A DNA stretch of 17,361 nt from UBA3071 sp965369635 (GCA_965369635.1 CBDURC010000030.1:1-17361); one strand, 5' to 3'. Positions 1-6,460 are shown, counted from the first letter of the stretch. Made by a program: numbers and translations. The notes: generated by a model not told the origin, from the letters alone.

Positions 1-2
1 TC

Positions 3-692
3 GAAGAGACCGGAGCGAACCCCTCATGGCGCGAGGGTTTCCGCCTCGGCTGGTCGAAGCGGACTTTGCGGCTCTTCGGCATAGACCTGGTGATCGGCAT
101 TCCCTTCGCCATTGGCGTCATCTTGCTGCTCCTGCTGGCGCTCTCACCGCTGCTCATGCTGACGGTGGACAACAAGGCCCTGGATGTCCTCAGCACAGTG
201 ATGACCATCGGCCTGGTGCTGCTGGCCATCGTCCTGATCATCGTGGCCAGCGTGATCGTCAACGTGGTCAAGAGGTTCATGCACCGCCAGGCGGCGCTGG
301 AAGGCCACAGCATCGGCCAGAGCATCGTCCTGGGCTATCAGATGGTGCGGGCCAACCTGAAGGACTCGGCGATCATGTGGCTGCTGATGTTGGGTGTGGG
401 CTTTGGCTGGGGCATCGTGATGATCCCTGTGGTCATCATCGTGCTGCTGCTCGCCGGAGCGGTGGGCGGCATCCCCGCCTGGCTCATCTGGCAGGCCACG
501 GAACTGCCCTGGCTCGCGCTGCTGGTGGGCATTCCACTCTTCTTGCTGATTCTCATCCCGCCGCTGGTATTTCTGAATGGGCTGTATCTCGTCTTCCAGT
601 CCAGCACCTGGACGCTGACCTACCGCGAGTTCAAGCAGCGAGGCTGGGAACTGGAAGCTGGAAGTCCGGCAATGGGGGCTGGTAATACCTAA
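3..692 (+). CDS. Multi-pass integral membrane protein, 5'-truncated by the window edge
   Basis: The reading frame is open from the first complete codon, so the gene begins outside the window. The TTG at 66 is an internal codon, not a convincing start. The visible part begins with a soluble stretch (SWREGFRLGWSKRTLRLFGI), followed by four to six long hydrophobic segments, roughly codons 32-55, 63-87, 120-160 and 165-195. It ends with STWTLTYREFKQR and a short polar tail. The pattern of a basic amphipathic N-terminal segment, several helices and a 'TWTL-YRE' end resembles uncharacterised bacterial multi-pass proteins related to the membrane domain of glycerophosphodiester phosphodiesterases. 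That resemblance is from memory and is not tested. No catalytic motif is visible, so no function is assigned. The CPBP protease gene follows 18 bases later on the same strand and is probably co-transcribed. Confidence 0.8.
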   Translation, partial: EETGANPSWREGFRLGWSKRTLRLFGIDLVIGIPFAIGVILLLLLALSPLLMLTVDNKALDVLSTVMTIGLVLLAIVLIIVASVIVNVVKRFMHRQAALEGHSIGQSIVLGYQMVRANLKDSAIMWLLMLGVGFGWGIVMIPVVIIVLLLAGAVGGIPAWLIWQATELPWLALLVGIPLFLLILIPPLVFLNGLYLVFQSSTWTLTYREFKQRGWELEAGSPAMGAGNT

Positions 693-710
693 CGCCCTCA
701 ATGATCGAAA

Positions 711-1628
711 GTGTCTAACGAAAGCACGCAACCGCGCCAGCGCGGTCGCCTGTACCGCGTCTTCATCAACGCAGAGGAGCGTCGCCTGCGAACCGGGTGG
801 CGACTCCTCTGCTTCGGCGTGGTTTTCATCGTCACCACGCTGCTGGCCCAGCTTCCGTTGGCCTTCGCGCTGGGAGTGCAGGCACTGCCCCCGTGGGCGG
901 AGCAACTCCTTTTCTATGCGTTCTATCTGGCGGCATTGCTTCTGACCACCTGGCTGGCGCGGCGGTTCCTGGACAGACGGCCCTTCCTCGACCTGGGGCT
1001 GCGTCTGGGCCGTGGCTGGTGGGCCGACTTGCTCTTCGGCGCGGCCCTGGGCGGCGTGCTGATGGCCGGCATCACTCTGGTCGAATGGGCCGCTGGCTGG
1101 CTGGAGTTCCGGGGCTTCGCCTGGCAGACGGTGGGCTGGGGACAGCTTCTGATCTCATTGGCCGCCGCCTTCTTCGTCTACATCGCGGTGGGCGTCAATG
1201 AAGAGCTGATGATGCGCGGCTACGTGATGCAGAACCTGGCCGAGGGGCTGAACATGCGCTGGGCGGTGGTAATCTCCTCAGTCGTCTTCGGCCTGCTGCA
1301 CATGGGCAACCCGTACGCCAGTTGGGTCTCCACTCTCAACGTCGCCGTGGCCGGCGTGTTCCTGGCCGCGGGCTACCTGGTCACCCGTTCCCTCTGGTTG
1401 CCCTTCGGCCTGCACTTCGGCTGGAACTTCTTCCAGGGCACGATCTTTGGCTTCCCGGTCAGCGGCACGGGTGGCTTTCATCTGATCCGCCAGGCAGTGG
1501 CCGGGCCGGAGTGGGTGACGGGCGGCCCTTTCGGCCCCGAGGCGGGGCTCACAGGGTTGACGGCAATGGTGGTGGGCACGGTGCTGATCTGGCTGTGGGG
1601 AAGAGGACTCAACAAACGCAATCCGTAA
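711..1628 (+). CDS. CPBP-family intramembrane glutamic endopeptidase (CAAX-protease-like)
   Basis: This 305-residue membrane protein has about seven or eight hydrophobic segments. It carries the three family motifs in order: EELMMRG (E164, E165, R169), FGLLHMGNP (H197) and LHFGWNFFQG (H235, N239). In this family (Rce1/CPBP, PF02517) the glutamates and histidines form the active site within the membrane. Members cleave prenylated proteins in eukaryotes and act in bacteriocin processing or immunity, or in unknown roles, in bacteria. The start is GTG at 711. The ATG at 701 is closed by a stop five codons later, and no good Shine-Dalgarno precedes the GTG, so the start is less sure than the gene. 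The last codons and the TAA stop lie inside the left inverted end of a small repeat element at 1621-1804, so the native C-terminus may have been altered. The substrate is unknown. Confidence 0.9.
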   Translation: MSNESTQPRQRGRLYRVFINAEERRLRTGWRLLCFGVVFIVTTLLAQLPLAFALGVQALPPWAEQLLFYAFYLAALLLTTWLARRFLDRRPFLDLGLRLGRGWWADLLFGAALGGVLMAGITLVEWAAGWLEFRGFAWQTVGWGQLLISLAAAFFVYIAVGVNEELMMRGYVMQNLAEGLNMRWAVVISSVVFGLLHMGNPYASWVSTLNVAVAGVFLAAGYLVTRSLWLPFGLHFGWNFFQGTIFGFPVSGTGGFHLIRQAVAGPEWVTGGPFGPEAGLTGLTAMVVGTVLIWLWGRGLNKRNP

Positions 1629-1804
1629 GACGACTCTACTGAAAAAGGGTCTTCCGTACCCAGATGGTGGGACGTGCGTGCCCCTGCATGCTCACTTTTC
1701 ATGGCACGTTCCCCCAATTCGGGTTGTTTTTGGCGTCAAAGTGGGACGTTGGCCCCGCCGGCTTGATCATCTTGGAGTTTTCTCAGCGGAGTCGTCTTAC
1801 GCAT
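1621..1804. mobile_element. Small non-coding element with inverted ends (MITE-like)
   Basis: The 16 bases at 1621-1636 and the reverse complement of 1789-1804 match at 15 positions, including an unbroken 13-base core CGTAAGACGACTC. Just inside, CTGA followed by an A-rich run occurs at both ends, so the imperfect inverted ends reach about 25 bases. The 184-base span has no credible gene. The size and termini fit a miniature inverted-repeat element or the collapsed remains of an insertion sequence. No clear target-site duplication was seen. The left end overlaps the last codons and the stop of the upstream CPBP protease gene. The family of the parent element is not recognised. Confidence 0.5.
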
Positions 1805-1845
1805 CACGTCCCCGCAGATTTCGAGTGTGTCTGGTGTGCTCCGAT

Positions 1846-1874
1846 TTGCCAACCCTCCCCACTTGTGTTAGAAT
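1846..1874 (+). promoter_or_regulatory. Promoter of tRNA-Gln
   Basis: A -35 box TTGCCA (1846-1851), a 17-base spacer and a -10 box TAGAAT (1869-1874) preceded by TGT form an extended -10 sigma70-type promoter. Transcription would start near 1881, about five bases before the mature tRNA. Confidence 0.75.
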
Positions 1875-1885
1875 TCGGCTATTGC

Positions 1886-1957
1886 TGGGGGATAGTTTAA
1901 CTGGCAGAACGGGTGACTCTGAATCACTTGGTCGGGGTTCAAATCCCTGTCCCCCAG
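1886..1957 (+). tRNA. tRNA-Gln (anticodon CTG)
   Basis: The 72-base cloverleaf reads as follows. The acceptor stem TGGGGGA (1886-1892) pairs with TCCCCCA (1950-1956), and G1957 is the discriminator. The D arm is GTTT with loop AACTGGCA. The anticodon stem GGTGA/TCACT closes the loop CTCTGAA, giving anticodon CTG for the glutamine codon CAG. The T stem CGGGG/CCCTG carries the loop TTCAAAT. The 3' CCA is not encoded, since CCT follows the discriminator. The tRNA has its own promoter just upstream and faces the convergent glnS gene about 0.75 kb away. Confidence 0.95.
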
Positions 1958-1982
1958 CCTCAACTGCATAGCTGGTTTCGGG

Positions 1983-2012
1983 CGGGCTCTTGTGGTGGTA
2001 ACCAGGAGCCCG
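1983..2012 (+). terminator. Possible terminator stem-loop after tRNA-Gln
   Basis: CGGGCTC (1983-1989) pairs with GAGCCCG (2006-2012), and an inner TGGT/ACCA pairing closes a four-base loop. It lies 25 bases after the tRNA. No U-tract follows, so it may instead be a processing structure. The remaining stretch to 2220 shows nothing else that could be supported. Confidence 0.3.
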
Positions 2013-2220
2013 TTCGACGCGTATGGAGTTGTTAGCATGACCCTTGACCACCAAGGCTGGAACCGCACAGGTGAAAGCTGTCGCTTCCTGAATCGCTCAC
2101 AACCGATCAGCGTCGGCAGGAAACAGCGCTGTAAGGGCAGGAGCGCTGGAACGCTTCGGGCAACCAAAACGCTCATGGTCTGACTTGCTGCTTCTAGTTG
2201 TGCGAATGCTGTGGCAGAGG

Positions 2221-2514
2221 TCAAAGGTCATGGTAGATGCCGATGATTTCATTCAAGATGAAATGGACCAGTGGGTTGGCCACGGCAACGACGACTCGAG
2301 CGATCTCGGCGGTATCGGTGAAGGGCCAGTTGGGGGAGTTCCCCGCGAGCTCGCGGAGGTCCACGAGGATGCCCGTACGGTCGGACAGATTGCCCAGGTT
2401 GTCCATCTCCGCCTCTGTTCCCTGGAGCAGCGTTCTCTGGATAGCCGAGATCTGTTGGAATATGCCTTTCGATGTCCAACGGGCGCTGCGCCAGAACCCA
2501 CAACCTATGGGCAT
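2221..2514 (-). CDS. Possible hypothetical protein or truncated gene
   Basis: This 97-residue minus-strand frame has strongly coding-like codons after about residue 25, with most third positions G or C and common codons such as CTG, GGC, ATC, GAC and ACC. The two overlapping plus-strand frames look like shadows. The product ends with a mostly hydrophobic segment (ARVVVAVANPLVHFILNEII) that could be one membrane helix or a buried helix. The middle is acidic and helical (GTEAEMDNLGNLSDRTG). The first 20 codons look less like coding sequence, and the frame stays open upstream to 2643 with poor codon use. The real gene may therefore start elsewhere or be 5'-truncated. No Shine-Dalgarno decides the start. 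I do not recognise the family. It lies downstream of glnS on the same strand. Confidence 0.4.
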   Translation of the reverse strand: MPIGCGFWRSARWTSKGIFQQISAIQRTLLQGTEAEMDNLGNLSDRTGILVDLRELAGNSPNWPFTDTAEIARVVVAVANPLVHFILNEIIGIYHDL

Positions 2515-2639
2515 GCCGGCACGAGAGCTTGGTAGGGGCAGCTCTTGCGCCTGCCCAGGGCGATCACAGCGGATCGCCGCTACGTCCGACCATGCAGTCG
2601 CCTCCGCTCCCTGTCTTGACCGGCCTAGGCAAGACCGCA

Positions 2640-2698
2640 GTCAGCAGAAGAACGGAACAAGAGGAAAGCTAGTTCCGAACTTCCGCTGTTCCTCTGAC
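2640..2698. repeat. Dispersed palindromic element, copy 1, downstream of glnS
   Basis: The element starts GTCAGC and ends CTGAC. The left part (AACGGAACAAGAGGA) resembles the left part of 7787-7860, with about 24 of 29 bases matching. The right part (CTTCCGCTGTTCCTCTGACA) matches that copy's right part at about 20 of 24 bases. The two halves are roughly inverted to each other, so RNA from either strand could fold. It lies 15 bases after the glnS stop codon and may act as the 3' end or terminator of glnS, although no U-tract is present. Confidence 0.5.
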
Positions 2699-2713
2699 AA
2701 AGTCTCTCTCCCC

Positions 2714-4417
2714 TTATCTCTGCCCTCGCCTTTGCGCCTTCTCGATCTTGGCCCAGGTGTCGCGCAGCGAGACCGTCCGGTTGAACACGAGCCTTTCGGG
2801 GAATGAATCCTTCGTGTCCACGCAGAAGTAGCCCTGGCGCTCGAACTGGACAATGTTTCCTGGCGCGGCGCCCGCCAGGCTCGGTTCCACACGGCACCCC
2901 GTCAAGACGTCCAGAGAGTTCGGATTCAGACTGTCTATGAAGTCCTGGCCCTCCTCCACATCCAGCGGGTTGGCCACGGAGAAGAGACGATCATACAAGC
3001 GCACTTTGGCTTCCAGCGCGTGGGGTGCCGAGACCCAGTGCAGCGCCCCCCTGACCTTGCGTCCGTCGGGAGCCGAACCGCCACGCGTCGCCGGATCGTA
3101 GGTGCAGTGCAACTCGACCACTTCGCCCTGTTCATCCTTGATCACGTCCACGCAAGTGACGAAGTAAGCATAGCGCAGCCGCACCTCGCGGCCAGGAGCC
3201 AAGCGGAACCACTTCCTGGGCGCATCCTCGCGATAGTCGGTCCGTTCGATGTACAGCTCGCGGGAGAAGGGTACCAGGCGCGTCCCGGCGCCGGGGTCCT
3301 CGGGGTTGTTGATGCACTCCATCTCCTCCACCAGGTCCTCTGGATAGTTGACCAGGACGACCTTGAGGGGACGCAGCACACCGAACGCGCGTGGCGCGCG
3401 CTTGTTCAGATCCTGGCGCAGGCAGTGCTCCAACAGAGCGACATCCACGATGCTGTTGGCCTTGGCCACGCCGATGCGACCGCAGAAATCACGGATGGCC
3501 TCCCGCGTGTAGCCCCGTCGCCGCAAGCCGGACAGCGTGGGCATCCGCGGATCGTCCCAGCCGCTGACGAGCCCTTCGTTCACCAATCTCAGTAGCCTGC
3601 GCTTGCTCAGCACGGTGTAGTTCATGAATAGCCGGGCGAACTCGATCTGCCGCGGATGGTAGATATCCAATGCGTCAAGATACCAGTCGTACAGAGGGCG
3701 ATGATCTTCATACTCCAGCGAGCAGAGCGAATGCGTGATCCCCTCGATGGAGTCGGACTGGCCGTGGGCGTAGTCATACATAGGGTAGATGCACCATTCG
3801 TCGCCCGTGCGGTGATGCTCGGCGTGCAGGATGCGGTACATGACGGGGTCGCGCAGGTTCATGTTGGGAGAGGCCATGTCGATCTTGGCCCGCAAGGTGC
3901 GAGCGCCATCGGGGAATTCGCCGGCGCGCATGCGCTCGAACAGGTCCAGGTTCTCCTCCACCGAACGATTGCGATACGGGCTGTCCTGCCCCGGCTCAGT
4001 CAAGGTGCCCCGATATTCTCGGACCTCATCTGCGCTCAAGTCGCAAACGTACGCCTTGCTCCTTCTGATCAACAGCACAGCATATTCGTAGAGTCGCTCG
4101 AAGTAGTCCGAGGCGTAGAACAGCCGATCACCCCAGTCGTATCCAAGCCAGCGGATGTCCTCCTTGATCGACTCGACGTACTCAACTTCCTCCCTGGCTG
4201 GATTGGTATCGTCGAAGCGCAGGTTGCACAGGCCGCCGAAATCCTCAGCGACACCGAAATCAATGCAGATGGCCTTGGCATGTCCAATGTGCAGATAGCC
4301 GTTGGGCTCTGGCGGAAACCGCGTGTGCACTCCACCGCCGAAGCGGTTCGTCCGCAAGTCCTCCTTGACAGCATCTCGAATGAAGTCAGAGGGGCGGGCA
4401 GCATCGGTTGTGGTCAT
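2714..4417 (-). CDS. glnS: Glutamine--tRNA ligase (GlnRS)
   Basis: This class I aminoacyl-tRNA synthetase of 567 residues is close to the usual 550-580. It attaches glutamine to tRNA-Gln using ATP in the cytoplasm. The N-terminal catalytic domain carries PPEPNGYLHIGHAKA with the HIGH signature at residues 43-46. VLSKR at 269-273 is the GlnRS form of the KMSKS loop. NLRFDDTNP (65-73) and RMPTLSGLRRRGYT (near 295) are typical of GlnRS rather than GluRS. The C-terminal half is the anticodon-binding beta-barrel region, and no YqeY-like tail is present. The frame is open 39 codons further upstream, but the ATG at 4417 is preceded by AAGGGAG at good spacing, and family similarity begins shortly after it. 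A GlnRS implies direct charging of glutamine, so the GatCAB route may be absent or limited to Asn. The cognate tRNA-Gln lies nearby. Confidence 0.97.
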   Translation of the reverse strand: MTTTDAARPSDFIRDAVKEDLRTNRFGGGVHTRFPPEPNGYLHIGHAKAICIDFGVAEDFGGLCNLRFDDTNPAREEVEYVESIKEDIRWLGYDWGDRLFYASDYFERLYEYAVLLIRRSKAYVCDLSADEVREYRGTLTEPGQDSPYRNRSVEENLDLFERMRAGEFPDGARTLRAKIDMASPNMNLRDPVMYRILHAEHHRTGDEWCIYPMYDYAHGQSDSIEGITHSLCSLEYEDHRPLYDWYLDALDIYHPRQIEFARLFMNYTVLSKRRLLRLVNEGLVSGWDDPRMPTLSGLRRRGYTREAIRDFCGRIGVAKANSIVDVALLEHCLRQDLNKRAPRAFGVLRPLKVVLVNYPEDLVEEMECINNPEDPGAGTRLVPFSRELYIERTDYREDAPRKWFRLAPGREVRLRYAYFVTCVDVIKDEQGEVVELHCTYDPATRGGSAPDGRKVRGALHWVSAPHALEAKVRLYDRLFSVANPLDVEEGQDFIDSLNPNSLDVLTGCRVEPSLAGAAPGNIVQFERQGYFCVDTKDSFPERLVFNRTVSLRDTWAKIEKAQRRGQR

Positions 4418-4483
4418 ACTCACAGCTCCCTTCTTGCTTTTTCTTTCAGTTGCGGTGTTTCTCGAAGAGCGAATGCGCAAACA

Positions 4484-4492
4484 ACAATAGCA
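4484..4492 (-). promoter_or_regulatory. Candidate extended -10 promoter of glnS
   Basis: On the minus strand TGC-TATTGT forms an extended -10 element, with a start point about 60 bases before the glnS ATG. No good -35 lies 17 bases upstream (TGGAAT), so this is tentative. It sits at the edge of the GH3-like gene remnant. Confidence 0.35.
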
Positions 4493-4505
4493 GACATAGC
4501 GAGTA

Positions 4506-4805
4506 CATTCCAGATACCGGCCCACACTGCGCACCCTCTACGGCCCCGTGGGCGTGGTGGAGATGTACGGTGCGACGGAGGGGATGATCGGCCAACAACT
4601 CGATGAGAAACCCTACTGGAGCCCCAACTACGACGGATTCCTCTTCGAGGTGCAGACCGGCCGCTGTGTGAAGATGCTGCACGAGATGCGCCGCGGCGAA
4701 CGGGGCAGCCTGATCGTCTCCACGAGCGTGCTGCCGCGCTATCGCATTGGCGATCTAATCCTGGCCTTCGGCGACAGCTATCTCCGCTGCATCGGCCGCG
4801 AGCGC
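4506..4805 (+). pseudogene. Fragment of a GH3-like adenylate-forming enzyme
   Basis: About 95 codons read as the internal part of a GH3-family protein. The string begins RYRPTLRTLYGPV, continues with EMYGATEGMIGQQ, PYWSPNYDGFLFEV and GERGSLIVST, and ends PRYRIGDLI. In GH3 and related adenylate-forming enzymes this is the core nucleotide-binding region, with a Y-x-A-[ST]-E-G motif. Family members have about 500-600 residues, so both ends are missing. There is no plausible start codon with a ribosome binding site at its left edge. After CIGRER (about 4805) the similarity stops. The fragment is divergent to glnS, and its left edge touches the probable glnS promoter. It is most likely a deletion remnant. 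Recognition is by motif memory, not by search. Confidence 0.7.
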
Positions 4806-4896
4806 CCCTGCTCACTCCCTCTCCTTGTCTCAGATTGCAGCGTGAGAGCGCCTCTGCTCGTCACAAACCACAGGCCTTCCTAGATAAGAGGGCAGC

Positions 4897-5313
4897 TTAT
4901 GGCCGCTTCCATTTGAAGAGGCCGCCGAAAAGGATGGCCAGGCCGACAGCAATGGGGATGAGCGGCCATAGTTGGTCGAAGCCAAAGGGCAAGAAAGTTC
5001 CGCTGGCCCCAATGATCAGCAGAACGACGCCGGCGATGATCTTGCCGCCAACAGGGCGTCGGTAGTCAGGTACAACCAGGCGCACGATGGCCTCCAGGAT
5101 GAAGATGCCCCCGATGCCCAGCAGGAACCAGGCCCACCAATCCCCCCATCCGATGAAGGCCAGGTCCAGGTTGGCAAGGAGCATGGTCACGCCGAGCCAG
5201 ATGATGATCAGCGCGCCCATGGCTGTCCCCAAGGGATCTCTCACCCACTTTTCCTCCATACCGCCACCCGCGCCTCCCTTTTCTTCCTTCTCGTCTTTCT
5301 CGTTTGAACTCAT
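4897..5313 (-). CDS. Small membrane protein with LiaF/DUF5668-like transmembrane region
   Basis: The product has 138 residues. It starts with a charged soluble head (MSSNEKDEKEEKGGAGGG, residues 1-23) followed by four hydrophobic segments at about 28-49, 59-81, 90-108 and 114-133, and ends KWKRP. The arrangement of two helix pairs, with WAWFLLGIGGIFILEAIVR in the second helix and 'LWPLIPIAVGLAILFGG' in the last, resembles the LiaI/LiaF-type transmembrane domain (DUF5668). That domain occurs in envelope-stress regulators and in many proteins of unknown role. The extracellular or cytoplasmic sensor part of true LiaF is absent. The start at 5313 is supported by AAAGGAGAG about seven bases upstream. 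The frame extends further back without a ribosome binding site. It lies alone on the minus strand between gene remnants and is the only intact gene in that stretch. Its function is unknown. Confidence 0.82.
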   Translation of the reverse strand: MSSNEKDEKEEKGGAGGGMEEKWVRDPLGTAMGALIIIWLGVTMLLANLDLAFIGWGDWWAWFLLGIGGIFILEAIVRLVVPDYRRPVGGKIIAGVVLLIIGASGTFLPFGFDQLWPLIPIAVGLAILFGGLFKWKRP

Positions 5314-5483
5314 CTTGTCTCTCCTTTCGTGCTTTGGAATGGATGTATTCCCAATGTCGCGATGTCTGTACCGCTGATTGTCTGCTTGCACCACCCCCTT
5401 TCAACGTCGGCGGCCAGTATCTGCTTCCACAAATTCCTCGGATAGGCCCTGACGCGGGCAAGCCGCAACCAAACAAGCGTATC

Positions 5484-5712
5484 TTACCGCAGGGTGAGGT
5501 CGCCTTCGCCTCGCATGATCACGTCCACCGCAGGCTGCTGCCGCAGCGTCTCCTCGGCTAGAAAGGTGACATGCGGCCCGCCCAGCAAGGTGACGACGTT
5601 GGGGTTCACCCTCCAAGACGCCAGCGAGCTGTGCCAGCCCCAGAGGTGGGGAGACGCAATCGCCCATCAGGTCCTAGACCTTCTTCGGCGGTTCGATGAG
5701 CAGCACGTTCAT
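5484..5712 (-). pseudogene. Remnant of a B12-binding radical SAM protein
   Basis: Reading from an ATG at 5712, preceded by TAGGAG, the frame gives MNVLLIEPPKKV, then a TAG stop at 5674-5676, then DLMGDCVSPPLGLAQLAGVLEG. The sequence then shifts one frame and reads VNPNVVTLLGGPHVTFLAEE, then RGEGDLTLR, ending at TAA 5484-5486. This is the N-terminal cobalamin-binding (Rossmann) domain of the BchE/Fe-S oxidoreductase type. The usual 'W' after PPKKV is the likely origin of the TAG (TGG to TAG). Some 40 codons expected between LEG and NPNVV are missing, and the whole radical SAM domain is gone. The gene is dead. An intact-looking promoter remains upstream at 5806-5834. Confidence 0.75.
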
Positions 5713-5805
5713 CGACTTCACTCCTAGCGAGGAGCCATGGCCCGAATGCAACCGGGGCAGAGAGAGCAAAAGCGGGAGCGGCGAGGATAGCTATGTCGTC
5801 GCAGT

Positions 5806-5834
5806 ATTATAGCAGAGAAGGCAAGAAAGCACAA
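5806..5834 (-). promoter_or_regulatory. Promoter facing the B12/radical SAM remnant
   Basis: On the minus strand TTGTGC (5829-5834), a 17-base spacer and TATAAT (5806-5811) preceded by TGC make a near-consensus extended -10 promoter. The start point would be near 5799, about 90 bases ahead of the dead ATG at 5712. Confidence 0.65.
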
Positions 5835-5855
5835 AGGTGCTTCCGTGAGCTATGT

Positions 5856-5884
5856 TTGCTCAGCAAGGGTAGGTATGCTATAAT
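5856..5884 (+). promoter_or_regulatory. Promoter facing the FAD-oxidoreductase remnant
   Basis: TTGCTC (5856-5861), a 17-base spacer and TATAAT (5879-5884) preceded by TGC form an extended -10 promoter. The -35 and -10 boxes are identical to those of the rpsO promoter at 11857-11885. The start point near 5891 would leave almost no leader before the ATG at 5895 or 5907. It is divergent to the promoter at 5806-5834 and may now drive the small gene at 6135. Confidence 0.7.
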
Positions 5885-5894
5885 GGTGTATGAC

Positions 5895-6075
5895 ATGACG
5901 AAGTCCATGGACGCCGACGTGCTGGTGGTAGGCGCAGGCCGGCCGGCTCGACGACCGCCTACCTCCTGGCCCGCCACGGCTGGGACGTCCTTCTGGTGGA
6001 TCGAGCGCACTTCCCCCCGCCCCAAGACCTGTGGCAATGGCCTCACTCCACGAGCCGTGGCCGCGCTCCGACGGC
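5895..6075 (+). pseudogene. N-terminal remnant of an FAD-dependent oxidoreductase (geranylgeranyl-reductase-like)
   Basis: The frame opens with MDADVLVVGAG, the start of a Rossmann dinucleotide-binding GxGxxG motif. It then loses one C near 5939, so the expected continuation AGSTTAYLLARHGWDVLLVDR is found one frame over. A C-run of six at 6013-6018, one more than needed, restores the frame and gives PRPKTCGNGLTPRAVAAL. After about 6075 similarity ends. FAD-binding family members have about 350-450 residues, so only the first 55 or so remain, and with two indels. The intact-looking promoter directly upstream suggests a once-expressed gene. The reading frame of the ATG stays open through the downstream small gene, so a chimeric product is formally possible. 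Confidence 0.75.
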
Positions 6076-6088
6076 AGCCAAACCGGCG

Positions 6089-6126
6089 AAAGACAGAGGA
6101 CCAACGACGAGTCCTTTCCCGTCTTT
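6089..6126 (+). other. Two-tier stem-loop before the propeptide-like gene
   Basis: AAAGAC (6089-6094) pairs with GTCTTT (6121-6126), and AGGAC (6097-6101) pairs with GTCCT (6111-6115) inside it. It lies between the end of the FAD-oxidoreductase remnant and the ATG at 6135. It could be a terminator relic or a repeat. No U-tract follows. Confidence 0.4.
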
Positions 6127-6134
6127 GGATACTC

Positions 6135-6416
6135 ATGCCCCCTGAGATCATGAAACAGAAGGTTGACCAGACGCTGATTGCCCTTCGGCAGGCCGATCCG
6201 CAGGCCACCGTCGCTGCCATCGTACGCACGGCGGAGGCGGCGGAGGCGCACCGCGCCGAGGTGGAAGCCACCGGCCTCACCGTGCAGCGGGTCTTCCGTC
6301 TGGTGCCTGGCTTGGCAGTGGAGGGCAAGGTCACCGACGTGTTGGCTCTGGCCGACCGGCTCTGGGTAAGGTCGATTTCACTCGATCGGGAAGTGCACGC
6401 GATGCGTGGAACGTGA
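6135..6416 (+). CDS. Small protein resembling a subtilisin (I9-type) propeptide
   Basis: The product has 93 residues starting MPPEIMKQKV (ATG 6135; ATG 6150 is an alternative; neither has a strong ribosome binding site). An amphipathic helix region is followed by TVAAIVRTAE, then HRAEVEATGLTV, then FRLVPGLAVEGKV, LALADRLWVRSISLDREVH. This strand-helix-strand-strand-helix-strand order matches the inhibitor I9/propeptide fold of subtilases. It also runs parallel to the propeptide region of the subtilase that follows (IPVIVKYAKV, RVSAVAMQVTAAGLGRL, DPDVVAVWPDLLMHTML). Free-standing I9-like proteins are known as protease inhibitors or folding helpers, and that role is inferred here. No signal peptide is seen. 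The last four codons and the stop lie in a short tandem repeat, so the natural C-terminus may be replaced. The frame is also open upstream into the FAD-oxidoreductase remnant. Confidence 0.6.
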   Translation: MPPEIMKQKVDQTLIALRQADPQATVAAIVRTAEAAEAHRAEVEATGLTVQRVFRLVPGLAVEGKVTDVLALADRLWVRSISLDREVHAMRGT

Positions 6417-6460
6417 AACTTGATGCGTGAAACGTGAAGTGTGGAACGTGAGGCGTGGAC
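6401..6460 (+). repeat. Short imperfect tandem repeat (about 20 bp unit)
   Basis: GATGCGTGGAACGTGAAACT (6401-6420) is followed by GATGCGTGAAACGTGAAGTG (6422-6441), then the degenerate GGAACGTGAGGCGTGGA. The unit contains CGTGRAACGTGA. The first unit includes the stop codon of the propeptide-like gene. Just after it, GGGAGT-TGT-ACTCCC (6470-6484) is a small perfect hairpin. Confidence 0.6.

Noticed and set aside
1886..1957. tRNA-Gln as the attachment site of an integrated element
   Set aside because: No integrase gene and no direct repeat of the tRNA 3' end was seen in the window.
3656..4606. Long plus-strand frame antisense to glnS (316 codons)
   Set aside because: It lies wholly opposite an unmistakable glnS and its boundary region, has no ribosome binding site, and its residue pattern is that of a reverse-frame shadow in GC-rich DNA.
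5713..5805. Small ORFs between the B12 remnant and the promoters
   Set aside because: None has a ribosome binding site or coding-like codon use.
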